Positions 1 to 5,540 of a stretch of DNA of 7,052 bases are shown here, piece by piece. A program made the position numbers and the translations under genes. Numbering within the stretch: the stretch's first letter is position 1; every line of letters begins with the position of its first letter. Source of the DNA: Planctomycetota bacterium. Lineage in GTDB: Bacteria; Planctomycetota; J058; J103. The stretch is from the NCBI GenBank assembly GCA_003694875.1, contig RFJN01000357.1:1-7052 (forward strand), written 5' to 3'. Under the pieces are notes generated by a model. That model had not been told where the DNA came from, did no database searches, and was given only the letters and a program-made list of their open reading frames with translations.

Positions 1-1113
1 CTGCCCACCGGCCGTCGGACGCGGTCCCCGCGGCGCCTCGAGCCATCGATCGATCTGCGCCTCGGTGATCTCGAGCCCCTCGCTCTGCGCCGCGAGCGCC
101 ACCGCGCGCGCCTGCTCGCGGGTGAGCGCCCCCGCCACCACGAGCCGCACCGCCGCCTCCGCGTAGTCGTCGACGAGCCACATCCCCGCGACCCGGTCGG
201 GCTCGATCGGCCGCACCCGGTGGATCACCGTCGCGAGCACCCGATCGGGGTGCCGACGCGCGACCTCGCGGTAGACCTCCGGATCGAGGTGGCTCGAGTC
301 GCCGAACAGCACCACCGGCTCGCCAGCTCGCGCCGCAAGCTGCGCCTCGATGTCGGCGACCTTCTCCTCGAGCGGCGCCGACCAGTCGGGCCGCCCGGTC
401 TCGATCGCCCCCACCGGCATCCGCTCGCGCCCGAGCCAGTCCGGCACCGCGCCGAGAGCCGCCGCCGGCCGCCCCGTCACGAAGCGCACATCACCGTCCA
501 CGACCCCGTCCCGCATCTCGAGCGCCTCGTACAGCGCCCGCACCCCGGGATACGGCGGCGGCAGCGGCGCCCCCTGCTCGCCGGGCGGCAGCACCGTCTT
601 GTCGATATCGGAGATCACCGTGATCCCCGCGCCCGCCCCGGCCGCGACCCGGCGCGCCGCCGCCTCGAGTTCGGCGCGCGACAGCACCCGGTCTCGCCCC
701 CCGAGCGCGATCGCCGTCGACAACACCGCTCGCCCGTCCTCGAGACCGTACGCGGCGAGCACCTGCTCGAGTTCGGCGAGACTCCAGCGATAGCTCCCGA
801 TCCGCGCCGCCTGCGCCCGCTCGGCGCGCGCGCCCGCCGCCACACGCTGCGCTGCCGCTTCCAGTTCCGAACGGCGCAGCACCCGGTCGCCGTCGTCGCG
901 TCGCGCCGCCGCGGCGATCACGCGCGCCGCGTCGGTCGGCCCGAGTCCGTGCGCGGCGAGCACCGACTCGAGCACCGCCTCCCGGTAGCGCACCCCCAGC
1001 CGCTCGGCCACGAGCGCGGCCGCGCTGCCCGCCGGACTCGCCTCGGGTTCGGGCGCCGCCGCGTCCGTACCGTCGGTCGCCGGCCGCCCCGGTCTCGCGG
1101 CGTCTATGCGCAT
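1..1113 (-). CDS. App1-like (DUF2183) HAD-type phosphatase with two N-terminal EF-hand-like repeats, 3' end outside window
   Basis: The frame is open for 371 codons from the ATG at 1111-1113 to the left edge, with no stop, so the C-terminus is missing. Residues about 1-35 are Ala/Pro-rich and look disordered. Residues 45-94 and 112-159 are two related helical repeats. Residues about 163-300 resemble the App1 catalytic domain (known in yeast as a phosphatidate phosphatase). The visible motifs are SDIDKTV (168-174), giving the HAD nucleophile D169 and acid/base D171; FVTGRP (211-216), the likely motif II with T213; K251 as candidate motif III lysine; and GDSSHLDPEVY (271-281), the most typical App1 signature. 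A helical tail follows. No signal peptide or membrane segment is visible. The start overlaps the tsaD end by 10 nt, and a GGGGTGG stretch lies 6-7 nt upstream, so it is probably the last gene seen of the ctp-tsaD operon. The phosphatase fold is well supported. The substrate (phospholipid or another phosphate ester) is inference, and an LNS2/lipin-like HAD enzyme is the main alternative. Confidence 0.85.
   Translation of the reverse strand, partial: MRIDAARPGRPATDGTDAAAPEPEASPAGSAAALVAERLGVRYREAVLESVLAAHGLGPTDAARVIAAAARRDDGDRVLRRSELEAAAQRVAAGARAERAQAARIGSYRWSLAELEQVLAAYGLEDGRAVLSTAIALGGRDRVLSRAELEAAARRVAAGAGAGITVISDIDKTVLPPGEQGAPLPPPYPGVRALYEALEMRDGVVDGDVRFVTGRPAAALGAVPDWLGRERMPVGAIETGRPDWSAPLEEKVADIEAQLAARAGEPVVLFGDSSHLDPEVYREVARRHPDRVLATVIHRVRPIEPDRVAGMWLVDDYAEAAVRLVVAGALTREQARAVALAAQSEGLEITEAQIDRWLEAPRGPRPTAGGQ
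637..981 (-). repeat. Protein-level tandem repeat (two EF-hand-like helical modules) inside the App1-like gene
   Basis: Residues 45-94 and 112-159 of the App1-like protein align well. Each has a helix ending VLAA(H/Y)GL, a variable stretch differing by two residues in length, then DRVL(R/S)R(S/A)ELEAAA(Q/R)RVAAG. The acidic DDGD loop before an EL helix in the first copy recalls an EF-hand. The canonical first-position Asp is absent, and in the second copy the acidic loop is reduced to GGRD. Calcium binding is therefore doubtful, at least for copy two. An internal duplication giving a helical scaffold or interaction module is the safest reading. Confidence 0.75.
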
Positions 1114-2159
1114 CGCGAGCCCACCCCGCTCGCGCACACCGCCTGCTCGTAGCCGACCTCGAGGCCCGCCTCGAGGTTGCGCCAGCCGAGTGCGGCCACC
1201 ATGGCGGCGTTGTCGGTGCACCACGCCGGCGGCGCGAGGTGCAACCGCAGCCCCTCCTGCTCGGCCATGGCGGCGAGCCGCTCGCGCAACCGCACGTTGC
1301 ACGCCACCCCACCGCCCACCGCCACATCGCGCAGGCCCGTGTGCCGCGCCGCGCGGCGCAGCTTCTCGACGAGCACGTCGACGATCGCCTCCTGGTAGCT
1401 CGCCGCCAGATCGGCCACCTCTTGCGGCGCGAGGTCGGCCGCCGGCCCGAAACCCTCGCGCCGCGAACCCACCCCCTTGAGCCGGTAGAGAAGCGCGGTC
1501 TTGAGACCGCTGAAGCTCATCTCGAGCGACGCGCGCGGCTGCAGCAGCGCACGGGGGAAACGCACCGCCTTCGGATCGCCGCGTTCGGCCGCCTTCGCGA
1601 TCGAAGGCCCGCCCGGATAGGGCAGCCCCAGCATCGCCGCCGCCTTGTCGAACGCCTCGCCCGCCGCGTCGTCGCGCGTGCGCCCGAGCACCTCCATGCG
1701 CCCGAGCCCGCCGTAGCGGTAGATCTCGGTGTGACCGCCCGAGACCACCATGCACACGAACGGCGGCTCGAGCGCAGGGCTCGCGAGCTGGCAGGCCACC
1801 ACGTGCGCCTCGAGGTGGTGCACCCCCACGAGCGGCAGCCCGAGCGACTGCGCGAGCGCGCGCGCGGTCGCCACCCCCACGAGCAGCGCCCCCACGAGCC
1901 CCGGTCGCGTCGTGACCGCGATCGCGGCGAGATCGCCGAGCGCGAGCCCGCCCGCACGCTCGAGCGCCTCCTCCACCACCGGCAGGATCGACGCGAGGTG
2001 CGCCCGGCACGCGGCCTCCGGCACCACGCCCCCCCACCGCCGGTGCAGCTCGGTCTGCGAGGCGACGACGCTCGAGAGCACCTCGCGACCACCGCGCACC
2101 ACGGCCGCAGCCGTGTCGTCGCACGACGTCTCGATCCCGAGCACACACCGCTGCGTCAC
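1104..2159 (-). CDS. tsaD: tRNA N6-adenosine threonylcarbamoyltransferase TsaD
   Basis: TsaD transfers the threonylcarbamoyl group from threonylcarbamoyl-AMP to A37 of ANN-decoding tRNAs, working in the cytoplasm with TsaB and TsaE. The 351-aa length is normal for the family. Diagnostic features are the N-terminal GIETSCDDT (8-16), the metal-binding HxxxH in HHLEAH (H115, H119), VSGGHT (139-144), the glycine-rich GGGVACN (282-288) and CTDNAAM (314-320) with metal ligand D316. It starts with GTG, chosen because the protein begins at the usual position before the ETSCDDT motif and a strong GGGGAGG Shine-Dalgarno lies 7 nt upstream. The GTG overlaps the ctp stop in a GTGA junction, so translational coupling is likely. 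The stop is TAG. tsaB and tsaE are not in the window. No catalytic residue is missing. Confidence 0.98.
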   Translation of the reverse strand: MTQRCVLGIETSCDDTAAAVVRGGREVLSSVVASQTELHRRWGGVVPEAACRAHLASILPVVEEALERAGGLALGDLAAIAVTTRPGLVGALLVGVATARALAQSLGLPLVGVHHLEAHVVACQLASPALEPPFVCMVVSGGHTEIYRYGGLGRMEVLGRTRDDAAGEAFDKAAAMLGLPYPGGPSIAKAAERGDPKAVRFPRALLQPRASLEMSFSGLKTALLYRLKGVGSRREGFGPAADLAPQEVADLAASYQEAIVDVLVEKLRRAARHTGLRDVAVGGGVACNVRLRERLAAMAEQEGLRLHLAPPAWCTDNAAMVAALGWRNLEAGLEVGYEQAVCASGVGSRCA

Positions 2160-3493
2160 CGCGGCGCCTCCCCGTCGGTCGCCTCGTTCCCGCCCTCGCT
2201 CTTCGCCGCGGACGCGCTGTCGAGCCGCTCGCGGATCGAGCGCACCGCCGCCTCGAGCTGCGGATCGTCGCCCGTCGCTGCGGTGCGCACGATCGGCTCC
2301 TTCGCCCCCGCGTGCCGGAAGCGCTCGACCGCCTGCGCGCGGAAGATGCGCTGCAGCCGCGCCGGATCGAGCTCGACCTCGACATCAGGACGGATCCCCC
2401 ACGGCTCGTCGGACCCGGCTCCCGGCGGTCGGTGGATCGGGCGACCGGAGCGCGTGTGCCACAGCGCCGTCGTGAGCCGCAGCAGCGCCTCGTGGCCCGG
2501 GGGCCCGAGCGGAATGAGCTGCTGCACGCTTCCCTTGCCGAAGGTGCGCGTTCCCACCACGACCGCGCGCCCGGCGTCCTGCAGCGCTCCGGCAACGATC
2601 TCCGCGGCACTTGCGCTGTAGCCGTTGACGAGCACCGCGAGCACGAGATCGGTGTTGGTGCCCTCGCGGTGCGCCACGCGCGTGCGGTGCTCGGTCCGTC
2701 CCTCGGTGCGCAGCAGCACCCCGTCGGCAACGAAGAGGTCCGCACACGCAAGCGCCGCCTCGAGGTGGCCGCCCGGATTGGATCGCAGATCGAGCACCAG
2801 CCCGCGCGCGCCGGCGCGCACGAGCGTCGCCACCGCCTCGCGCAGCTCGCGGCCGGTCTCGGGGCTGAACTGCGCCACGCGCACGTAGCCGATCCGACGC
2901 GCCGGATCGACGATCTCGGGCGGACTCACGCTCGGGACGTGGATGATCGCGCGCTCGATCGTCAGCTCGACCGGCTCGTTCGCCCCCTCGTGCACGACCG
3001 TCAGCACCACCCGCGAACCCGGCGGCCCCTTGAGGATCTTCGCCGCCTGCTCCACCGACCGAAACTCGTGCGCCACCCCGTCGATCTCGATGATCCGGTC
3101 ACCCGGCAACACCCCCGCCTCGAACGCGGGGCTGCCCTCGACGGGCGCGATCACCCGGACGAGCCCCTCCTCGATCGTGATCTCGATTCCCACCCCGCCG
3201 AACTCGCCCTCGGTGTCGTCGCGAAACGCCTTCGCCTCCTCGGGCGAGAGGTAGGACGAGTACGGATCGAGCGCCTCGGTCATGCCGCGCAGCGCCGCCT
3301 CGGTGAGACGGTCGGGATCGACCTCGCGCACGTAGTACTTCTCGATCAGCCGCTGCACGTCGTGGACCGTGGGCTGCGGTGCGCGACGCGCCACCACGGG
3401 GCCGTCGTGGACGGCGAACACCACCACGGCCGCGAGCACGGCCACGACGGCGGTCAGCAACAGGCGCGTGGGGGAGGGCGAACGCTCGGTCAT
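2156..3493 (-). CDS. S41 family carboxyl-terminal processing protease (CtpA/Prc type) with PDZ domain
   Basis: This is a periplasmic or membrane-anchored serine protease that trims or degrades proteins from their C-termini. With the ATG at 3491-3493 it has 445 aa. Residues about 11-28 are a hydrophobic signal or anchor segment after a short charged N-terminus. Next come the helical N-domain (about 40-95, with LDPYSSYLSPEE), a PDZ domain (about 96-182, with EFGGVGIEI and the GD-IIEIDG core), and the S41 core (about 198-375). The Ser/Lys dyad is S295 in YSASAAEI and K320 in TFGKGSVQQ. Their 25-residue spacing matches E. coli Prc (S452/K477), and Q324 matches the supporting glutamine. The C-terminal tail (about 380-445) is charged and of low complexity. 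A longer GTG start at 3556 is less likely because it delays the signal segment and runs into the opposite gene's promoter. No good Shine-Dalgarno precedes the ATG. It is first in the operon with tsaD and the App1-like gene. Confidence 0.96.
   Translation of the reverse strand: MTERSPSPTRLLLTAVVAVLAAVVVFAVHDGPVVARRAPQPTVHDVQRLIEKYYVREVDPDRLTEAALRGMTEALDPYSSYLSPEEAKAFRDDTEGEFGGVGIEITIEEGLVRVIAPVEGSPAFEAGVLPGDRIIEIDGVAHEFRSVEQAAKILKGPPGSRVVLTVVHEGANEPVELTIERAIIHVPSVSPPEIVDPARRIGYVRVAQFSPETGRELREAVATLVRAGARGLVLDLRSNPGGHLEAALACADLFVADGVLLRTEGRTEHRTRVAHREGTNTDLVLAVLVNGYSASAAEIVAGALQDAGRAVVVGTRTFGKGSVQQLIPLGPPGHEALLRLTTALWHTRSGRPIHRPPGAGSDEPWGIRPDVEVELDPARLQRIFRAQAVERFRHAGAKEPIVRTAATGDDPQLEAAVRSIRERLDSASAAKSEGGNEATDGEAPR
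2167..2173 (-). promoter_or_regulatory. Shine-Dalgarno sequence of tsaD, inside the ctp end
   Basis: Reading the minus strand, GGGGAGG lies 7 nt before the GTG start of tsaD, within the last codons of the upstream protease gene. It supports the GTG start and lets tsaD be initiated either independently or by coupling at the GTGA overlap. Confidence 0.8.
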
Positions 3494-3502
3494 GGCGCCG
3501 CC

Positions 3503-3508
3503 ATCGTA
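3503..3508 (-). promoter_or_regulatory. Possible -10 element for the ctp-tsaD-App1 operon
   Basis: TACGAT on the minus strand matches four of six bases of TATAAT and ends 9 nt before the ctp ATG. No convincing -35 box is visible at 16-18 nt upstream. If used, transcription would begin about 3 nt before the ATG, giving an almost leaderless mRNA. This is weak evidence on its own. Confidence 0.3.
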
Positions 3509-3540
3509 GCGCGAGCCCGGGGCGGAGACCAGCGTCGCGC

Positions 3541-3570
3541 TTGACGCGGAGCGCACGCCGGTCCCATGAT
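3541..3570 (+). promoter_or_regulatory. Candidate sigma70-type promoter for the zinc-binding protein gene
   Basis: TTGACG at 3541-3546 (five of six to TTGACA) is separated by 18 nt from CATGAT at 3565-3570 (four of six to TATAAT). The predicted start of transcription is near 3577, leaving a leader of about 27 nt before the GTG at 3604. The site lies in the 110-bp gap between divergent start codons. The boxes are seen; activity is inferred. Confidence 0.5.
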
Positions 3571-3603
3571 GGGGCCGCCTGGTGACGCGACGGGGGTCGG
3601 ACG

Positions 3604-3948
3604 GTGGAAGGGATCGTGTGCGACCGCTGCGGGCGCGCGCTGCTCGTCGACCATGCGGTGCGCTACGTCGCCGAGATCCAGGTCTACGCCGCCTACGACC
3701 CGCTCGAGGTCACGCGCGAGGATCTCGAGCGCTCCGGTGACCCGGCGCTGTGGGACCGGCTGCTCGAGCAGCTCAACGAGCGCAGCGCCGAGGAACTCGA
3801 GGCCGAGGTCTTCAAGCGCATGCGCTTCGACCTCTGCCCGCCCTGCCACAAGGCGTTCCTGGCCCAGCCGCTGCCGCCGCCGGGCGAGAGCGGACCGCGG
3901 GTGGGCGACGGGATCGAACCGGCGGGCGAGGCGAGCGACGCCGCCTGA
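3604..3948 (+). CDS. Small putative zinc-binding protein with two CxxC pairs, function unknown
   Basis: The predicted protein has 114 aa. Two cysteine pairs, C6/C9 (CDRC) and C78/C81 (CPPC), could form one four-cysteine zinc site of the zinc-ribbon type. They are separated by an unusually long 68-residue insert. The insert begins with a beta-like stretch (VRYVAEIQVYAAYDPLEV, 19-36) and continues with an acidic helical region (about 37-72) rich in Glu and Leu. The last 25 residues are Pro/Gly/Ala-rich and probably disordered. There is no signal peptide or membrane segment, so it should be cytoplasmic. The GTG start is the earliest possible, because an in-frame TGA lies at 3583-3585, and GGGGG at 3592-3596 is a usable ribosome site. 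An alternative GTG at 3616 would still keep all four cysteines. It is divergent from ctp and convergent with the prenyl synthase, so it is probably monocistronic. I recognise the general layout of an unnamed bacterial hypothetical family but can assign no function. Confidence 0.75.
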   Translation: MEGIVCDRCGRALLVDHAVRYVAEIQVYAAYDPLEVTREDLERSGDPALWDRLLEQLNERSAEELEAEVFKRMRFDLCPPCHKAFLAQPLPPPGESGPRVGDGIEPAGEASDAA

Positions 3949-3966
3949 GCCTCCGGCCGCTTGCGC

Positions 3967-5034
3967 TCACACGCGGACGCGAACCGGAGCGTGGTTTCCC
4001 ACACCGACGCCGTCAGGCTGTACGCGGCAGACGGTCCATGCGACCGCGGCGAGCGCCTCGCGCGAGGCGCTCGGCGGCAGCACCTCGAGCGCCTCGACCG
4101 CCTGTTCGCTGCGCAACCGGATCCGCTCGCGCGTGGCCGCGAACGCACCGCACGCCTCGAGCCGGTCGTGGATCTCCTCGATCCGCCGCCCCACCGCCTC
4201 CGCCTCGAGCGGCTCGGTGCGCAAGCGATCCACGAGCGGTTCGAGAGCCGGATCGCGCTCGAAGCCCAGGATCAGCGGCGCCGTCACCCGGCCGTGTCGG
4301 ATATCGCTCCACACCGGCTTGCCGGTCCAGCGCACATCGCCCACCCAGTCGAGCAGATCGTCGGCGTGCCCGAACGCCTCGCCGAGCCGCTGTCCGTAGC
4401 GTACGAGCGCCGCGCACACGTCCGCGTCCGCCCCCACCGCCTGCGCCGCCGCGCCCGCTGCCCACGCGAGCAGCGCGGCGATCTTGGCGCGCCCGATCGC
4501 CTCGCGCCGCTCGAGGGAGAGCGCGAGCTGCCAGCGCACCGAGGTCTCGGCGCACTCGCCCTCGGCCAGCTGCACGATCGTGTCGCTCAAGCGCGCCACG
4601 ATCGGCGCCGCCTCGGCAAGGCGGGCGAGTTCGCCGAAGGCGAGCGCCACGAGGAAGTCACCGGTGAGCAGCGCCGCCGCGCGTCCGTGCGAGACGTGCA
4701 CCGACGAGCCGCCGCGGCGCAGCGGCGCGCGGTCGACGAGATCGTCGTGCACGAGCGTGGCGGTGTGCACGAGTTCGGCCGCGGCCGCCACCCGGACCGC
4801 GGCGGGCGAGCCGGCCCCGCCCGCCGCGCGCGCCGCGAGCAGCGCCACGAGCGGCCGGAGCCGCTTGCCGCCGCGCTGCACGAGCGTCGCGCACGCCTGC
4901 GCGAGCGGTCCCTCGCGCTCGGCGAGACGCGCCCCCACGAGCGCCTCCACCGCGGCGAGTTCCGGCTCGAGCGCCGCGTCGACGGCGAGCGCCGTCTCCA
5001 CGAACGGCCCCCTTCCGGTCGTTGTCCGCCCCAT
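3967..5034 (-). CDS. Trans-isoprenyl diphosphate synthase (polyprenyl synthetase family)
   Basis: This enzyme condenses isopentenyl diphosphate onto an allylic primer to make a linear all-trans prenyl diphosphate, typically for quinone side chains. The 355-aa protein has GGKRLRP (55-61) for substrate binding, the first aspartate motif DDLVD with following RRG (97-108), the second aspartate motif DDLLD (225-229), and GKP-SD-RHGRVTAPL (238-253), matching the usual GK...D..eGk.TlP block. The fifth residue before the first DD is the small Ala92 in HTATLVHDD, as in long-chain synthases such as IspB, rather than the bulky aromatic that stops chain growth in short-chain enzymes. A medium- or long-chain product is therefore favoured. 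The ATG at 5032-5034 is chosen because GGAGG and AAGGG lie just upstream. A longer frame would run through the tRNA-Leu gene. The tRNA genes lie upstream on the same strand; 18 bp separate its stop from the convergent zinc-binding gene. Confidence 0.95.
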   Translation of the reverse strand: MGRTTTGRGPFVETALAVDAALEPELAAVEALVGARLAEREGPLAQACATLVQRGGKRLRPLVALLAARAAGGAGSPAAVRVAAAAELVHTATLVHDDLVDRAPLRRGGSSVHVSHGRAAALLTGDFLVALAFGELARLAEAAPIVARLSDTIVQLAEGECAETSVRWQLALSLERREAIGRAKIAALLAWAAGAAAQAVGADADVCAALVRYGQRLGEAFGHADDLLDWVGDVRWTGKPVWSDIRHGRVTAPLILGFERDPALEPLVDRLRTEPLEAEAVGRRIEEIHDRLEACGAFAATRERIRLRSEQAVEALEVLPPSASREALAAVAWTVCRVQPDGVGVGNHAPVRVRV

Positions 5035-5037
5035 GTT

Positions 5038-5049
5038 CCCTTCGCCTCC
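5038..5049 (-). promoter_or_regulatory. Ribosome binding region that sets the prenyl synthase start
   Basis: On the minus strand GGAGG (5049-5045) and then GAAGGG (5043-5038) precede the ATG at 5034, at 10 and 3 nt distance respectively. This purine-rich stretch is the best ribosome site in the area. It excludes the in-frame ATG at 5067, which has no such sequence. Confidence 0.7.
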
Positions 5050-5152
5050 GCGCAGCACGAAACGCATACGGTAGCGAATCGATCGCCGCCGGGCCAGTGT
5101 CCGCTCGGGGGGCGCGATGGCGGCGAGACGAGAGGCACGGGACGCTGCGGGA

Positions 5153-5235
5153 TGCGCGAGGCGGGATTCGAACCCGCACGTCCCGAGGACACAGGAACCT
5201 AAATCCTGCGCGTCTGCCAGTTCCGCCACTCGCGC
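5153..5235 (-). tRNA. tRNA-Leu, anticodon UAG
   Basis: An 83-nt class II tRNA folds on the minus strand. The acceptor stem GCGCGAG pairs fully with CTCGCGC, and the discriminator is A. The anticodon stem CAGGA/TCCTG closes the 7-nt loop TTTAGGT, placing TAG (5199-5201) at positions 34-36, which reads CUA and by wobble other CUN leucine codons. A short variable arm (GTCC/GGAC) and a T arm with GCGGG/CCCGC and the GTTCGAAT core are present. The 3' CCA is not encoded, since TCC follows the discriminator. It lies 118 bp upstream of the prenyl synthase and downstream of tRNA-Ala. I see no promoter of its own, so co-transcription with tRNA-Ala is likely. Confidence 0.97.
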
Positions 5236-5372
5236 ACACCACCGCCCCGCGACGCCGGCCGAACGACGGTCCGCTCGACGGACCGCAGGGCGAGATCGTG
5301 CGAGGAGGCGTCCCGGCGACCGCGCGCTGCCGGGCGCCGAAGCCCCCGGCCCGGAGCCGCCTCAGGCGGGTG
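5236..5372 (-). other. Spacer between the two tRNA genes, with two GC-rich hairpins
   Basis: This 137-bp spacer holds no convincing ORF and no promoter. On the transcript from tRNA-Ala it contains CCGCC/GGCGG (5357-5369, 3-nt loop) soon after the CCA end, and a perfect 7-bp CGGTCCG/CGGACCG stem with 5-nt loop (5267-5285). Neither is followed by a T-tract in the minus direction, so a classical intrinsic terminator is not supported. Processing signals or weak, U-less terminators are possible. Confidence 0.5.
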
Positions 5373-5448
5373 TGGTGGAGGTGAGGGGACTCGAACCCCT
5401 GACCTTAGCATTGCGAACGCTACGCTCTTCCAACTGAGCTACACCCCC
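5373..5448 (-). tRNA. tRNA-Ala, anticodon CGC, CCA encoded
   Basis: A canonical 76-nt class I cloverleaf including CCA (body 5376-5448). The acceptor GGGGGTG pairs with CACCTCC and contains the G3:U70 wobble pair, the main alanine identity element. The D arm is GCTC/GAGC. The anticodon stem TAGCG/TGCTA closes the loop TTCGCAA with CGC at 5413-5415, reading GCG. The T arm is AGGGG/CCCCT around TTCGAGT. The discriminator is A, followed by a genomically encoded CCA at 5373-5375, unlike the neighbouring tRNA-Leu. Decoding GCG suits this GC-rich genome, where GCG is a very common alanine codon. Confidence 0.98.
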
Positions 5449-5461
5449 ACCGGGCGCCCAT

Positions 5462-5489
5462 AGTCTAGCGAGCGCGTCGCGCATTGCAA
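5462..5489 (-). promoter_or_regulatory. Candidate sigma70-type promoter of the tRNA genes
   Basis: On the minus strand TTGCAA (5489-5484) and TAGACT (5467-5462) are 16 nt apart, each matching consensus at four of six bases. The predicted start of transcription near 5455 leaves a few nt before the mature tRNA-Ala 5' end at 5448. The discriminator region just after the -10 box is very GC-rich (GGGCGCCC, 5452-5459), as known for stable-RNA promoters under stringent control. Activity and regulation are inferred. Confidence 0.5.
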
Positions 5490-5528
5490 GCACCGCGCCC
5501 ACCCGGTGCGCGATGTCGGCCAAGCGGA

Positions 5529-5534
5529 TAGACT
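5529..5534 (+). promoter_or_regulatory. Candidate -10 element abutting the methyltransferase ATG
   Basis: TAGACT matches four of six bases of TATAAT and ends exactly 6 nt before the ATG at 5541, so transcription would start at or beside the A of the start codon. It is the same hexamer as in the divergent tRNA promoter. No good -35 box or Shine-Dalgarno sequence is seen, which would suit a leaderless transcript. Confidence 0.4.
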
Positions 5535-5540
5535 TCGGGC

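Noticed and set aside
220..1152. Plus-strand open frame of 310 codons opposite the App1-like gene
   Set aside because: Its product is Arg/Pro/His-rich with no recognisable domain, as expected for the antisense of a GC-rich gene. The opposite strand has a clear catalytic domain.
1239..2621. Plus-strand open frame of 460 codons opposite tsaD and ctp
   Set aside because: It spans two well-identified minus-strand genes and encodes Arg/His-rich sequence typical of antisense frames in high-GC DNA.
3494..3556. Upstream GTG start for ctp giving 21 extra residues
   Set aside because: The extension would put the hydrophobic signal segment too deep and would overlap the divergent promoter. The ATG at 3493 gives a normal short charged N-terminus.
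3961..5202. Plus-strand open frame of 413 codons opposite the prenyl synthase
   Set aside because: It ends inside the tRNA-Leu gene and is antisense to a gene with both aspartate-rich motifs intact.
5035..5229. A 65-residue N-terminal extension of the prenyl synthase reading frame up to 5229
   Set aside because: The extension runs through the tRNA-Leu gene and has no family similarity, while a good ribosome site precedes the ATG at 5034.
5236..5372. A possible third tRNA or small RNA gene between the two tRNAs
   Set aside because: No cloverleaf, T-arm consensus or promoter could be found in the spacer; only two GC-rich hairpins are present.
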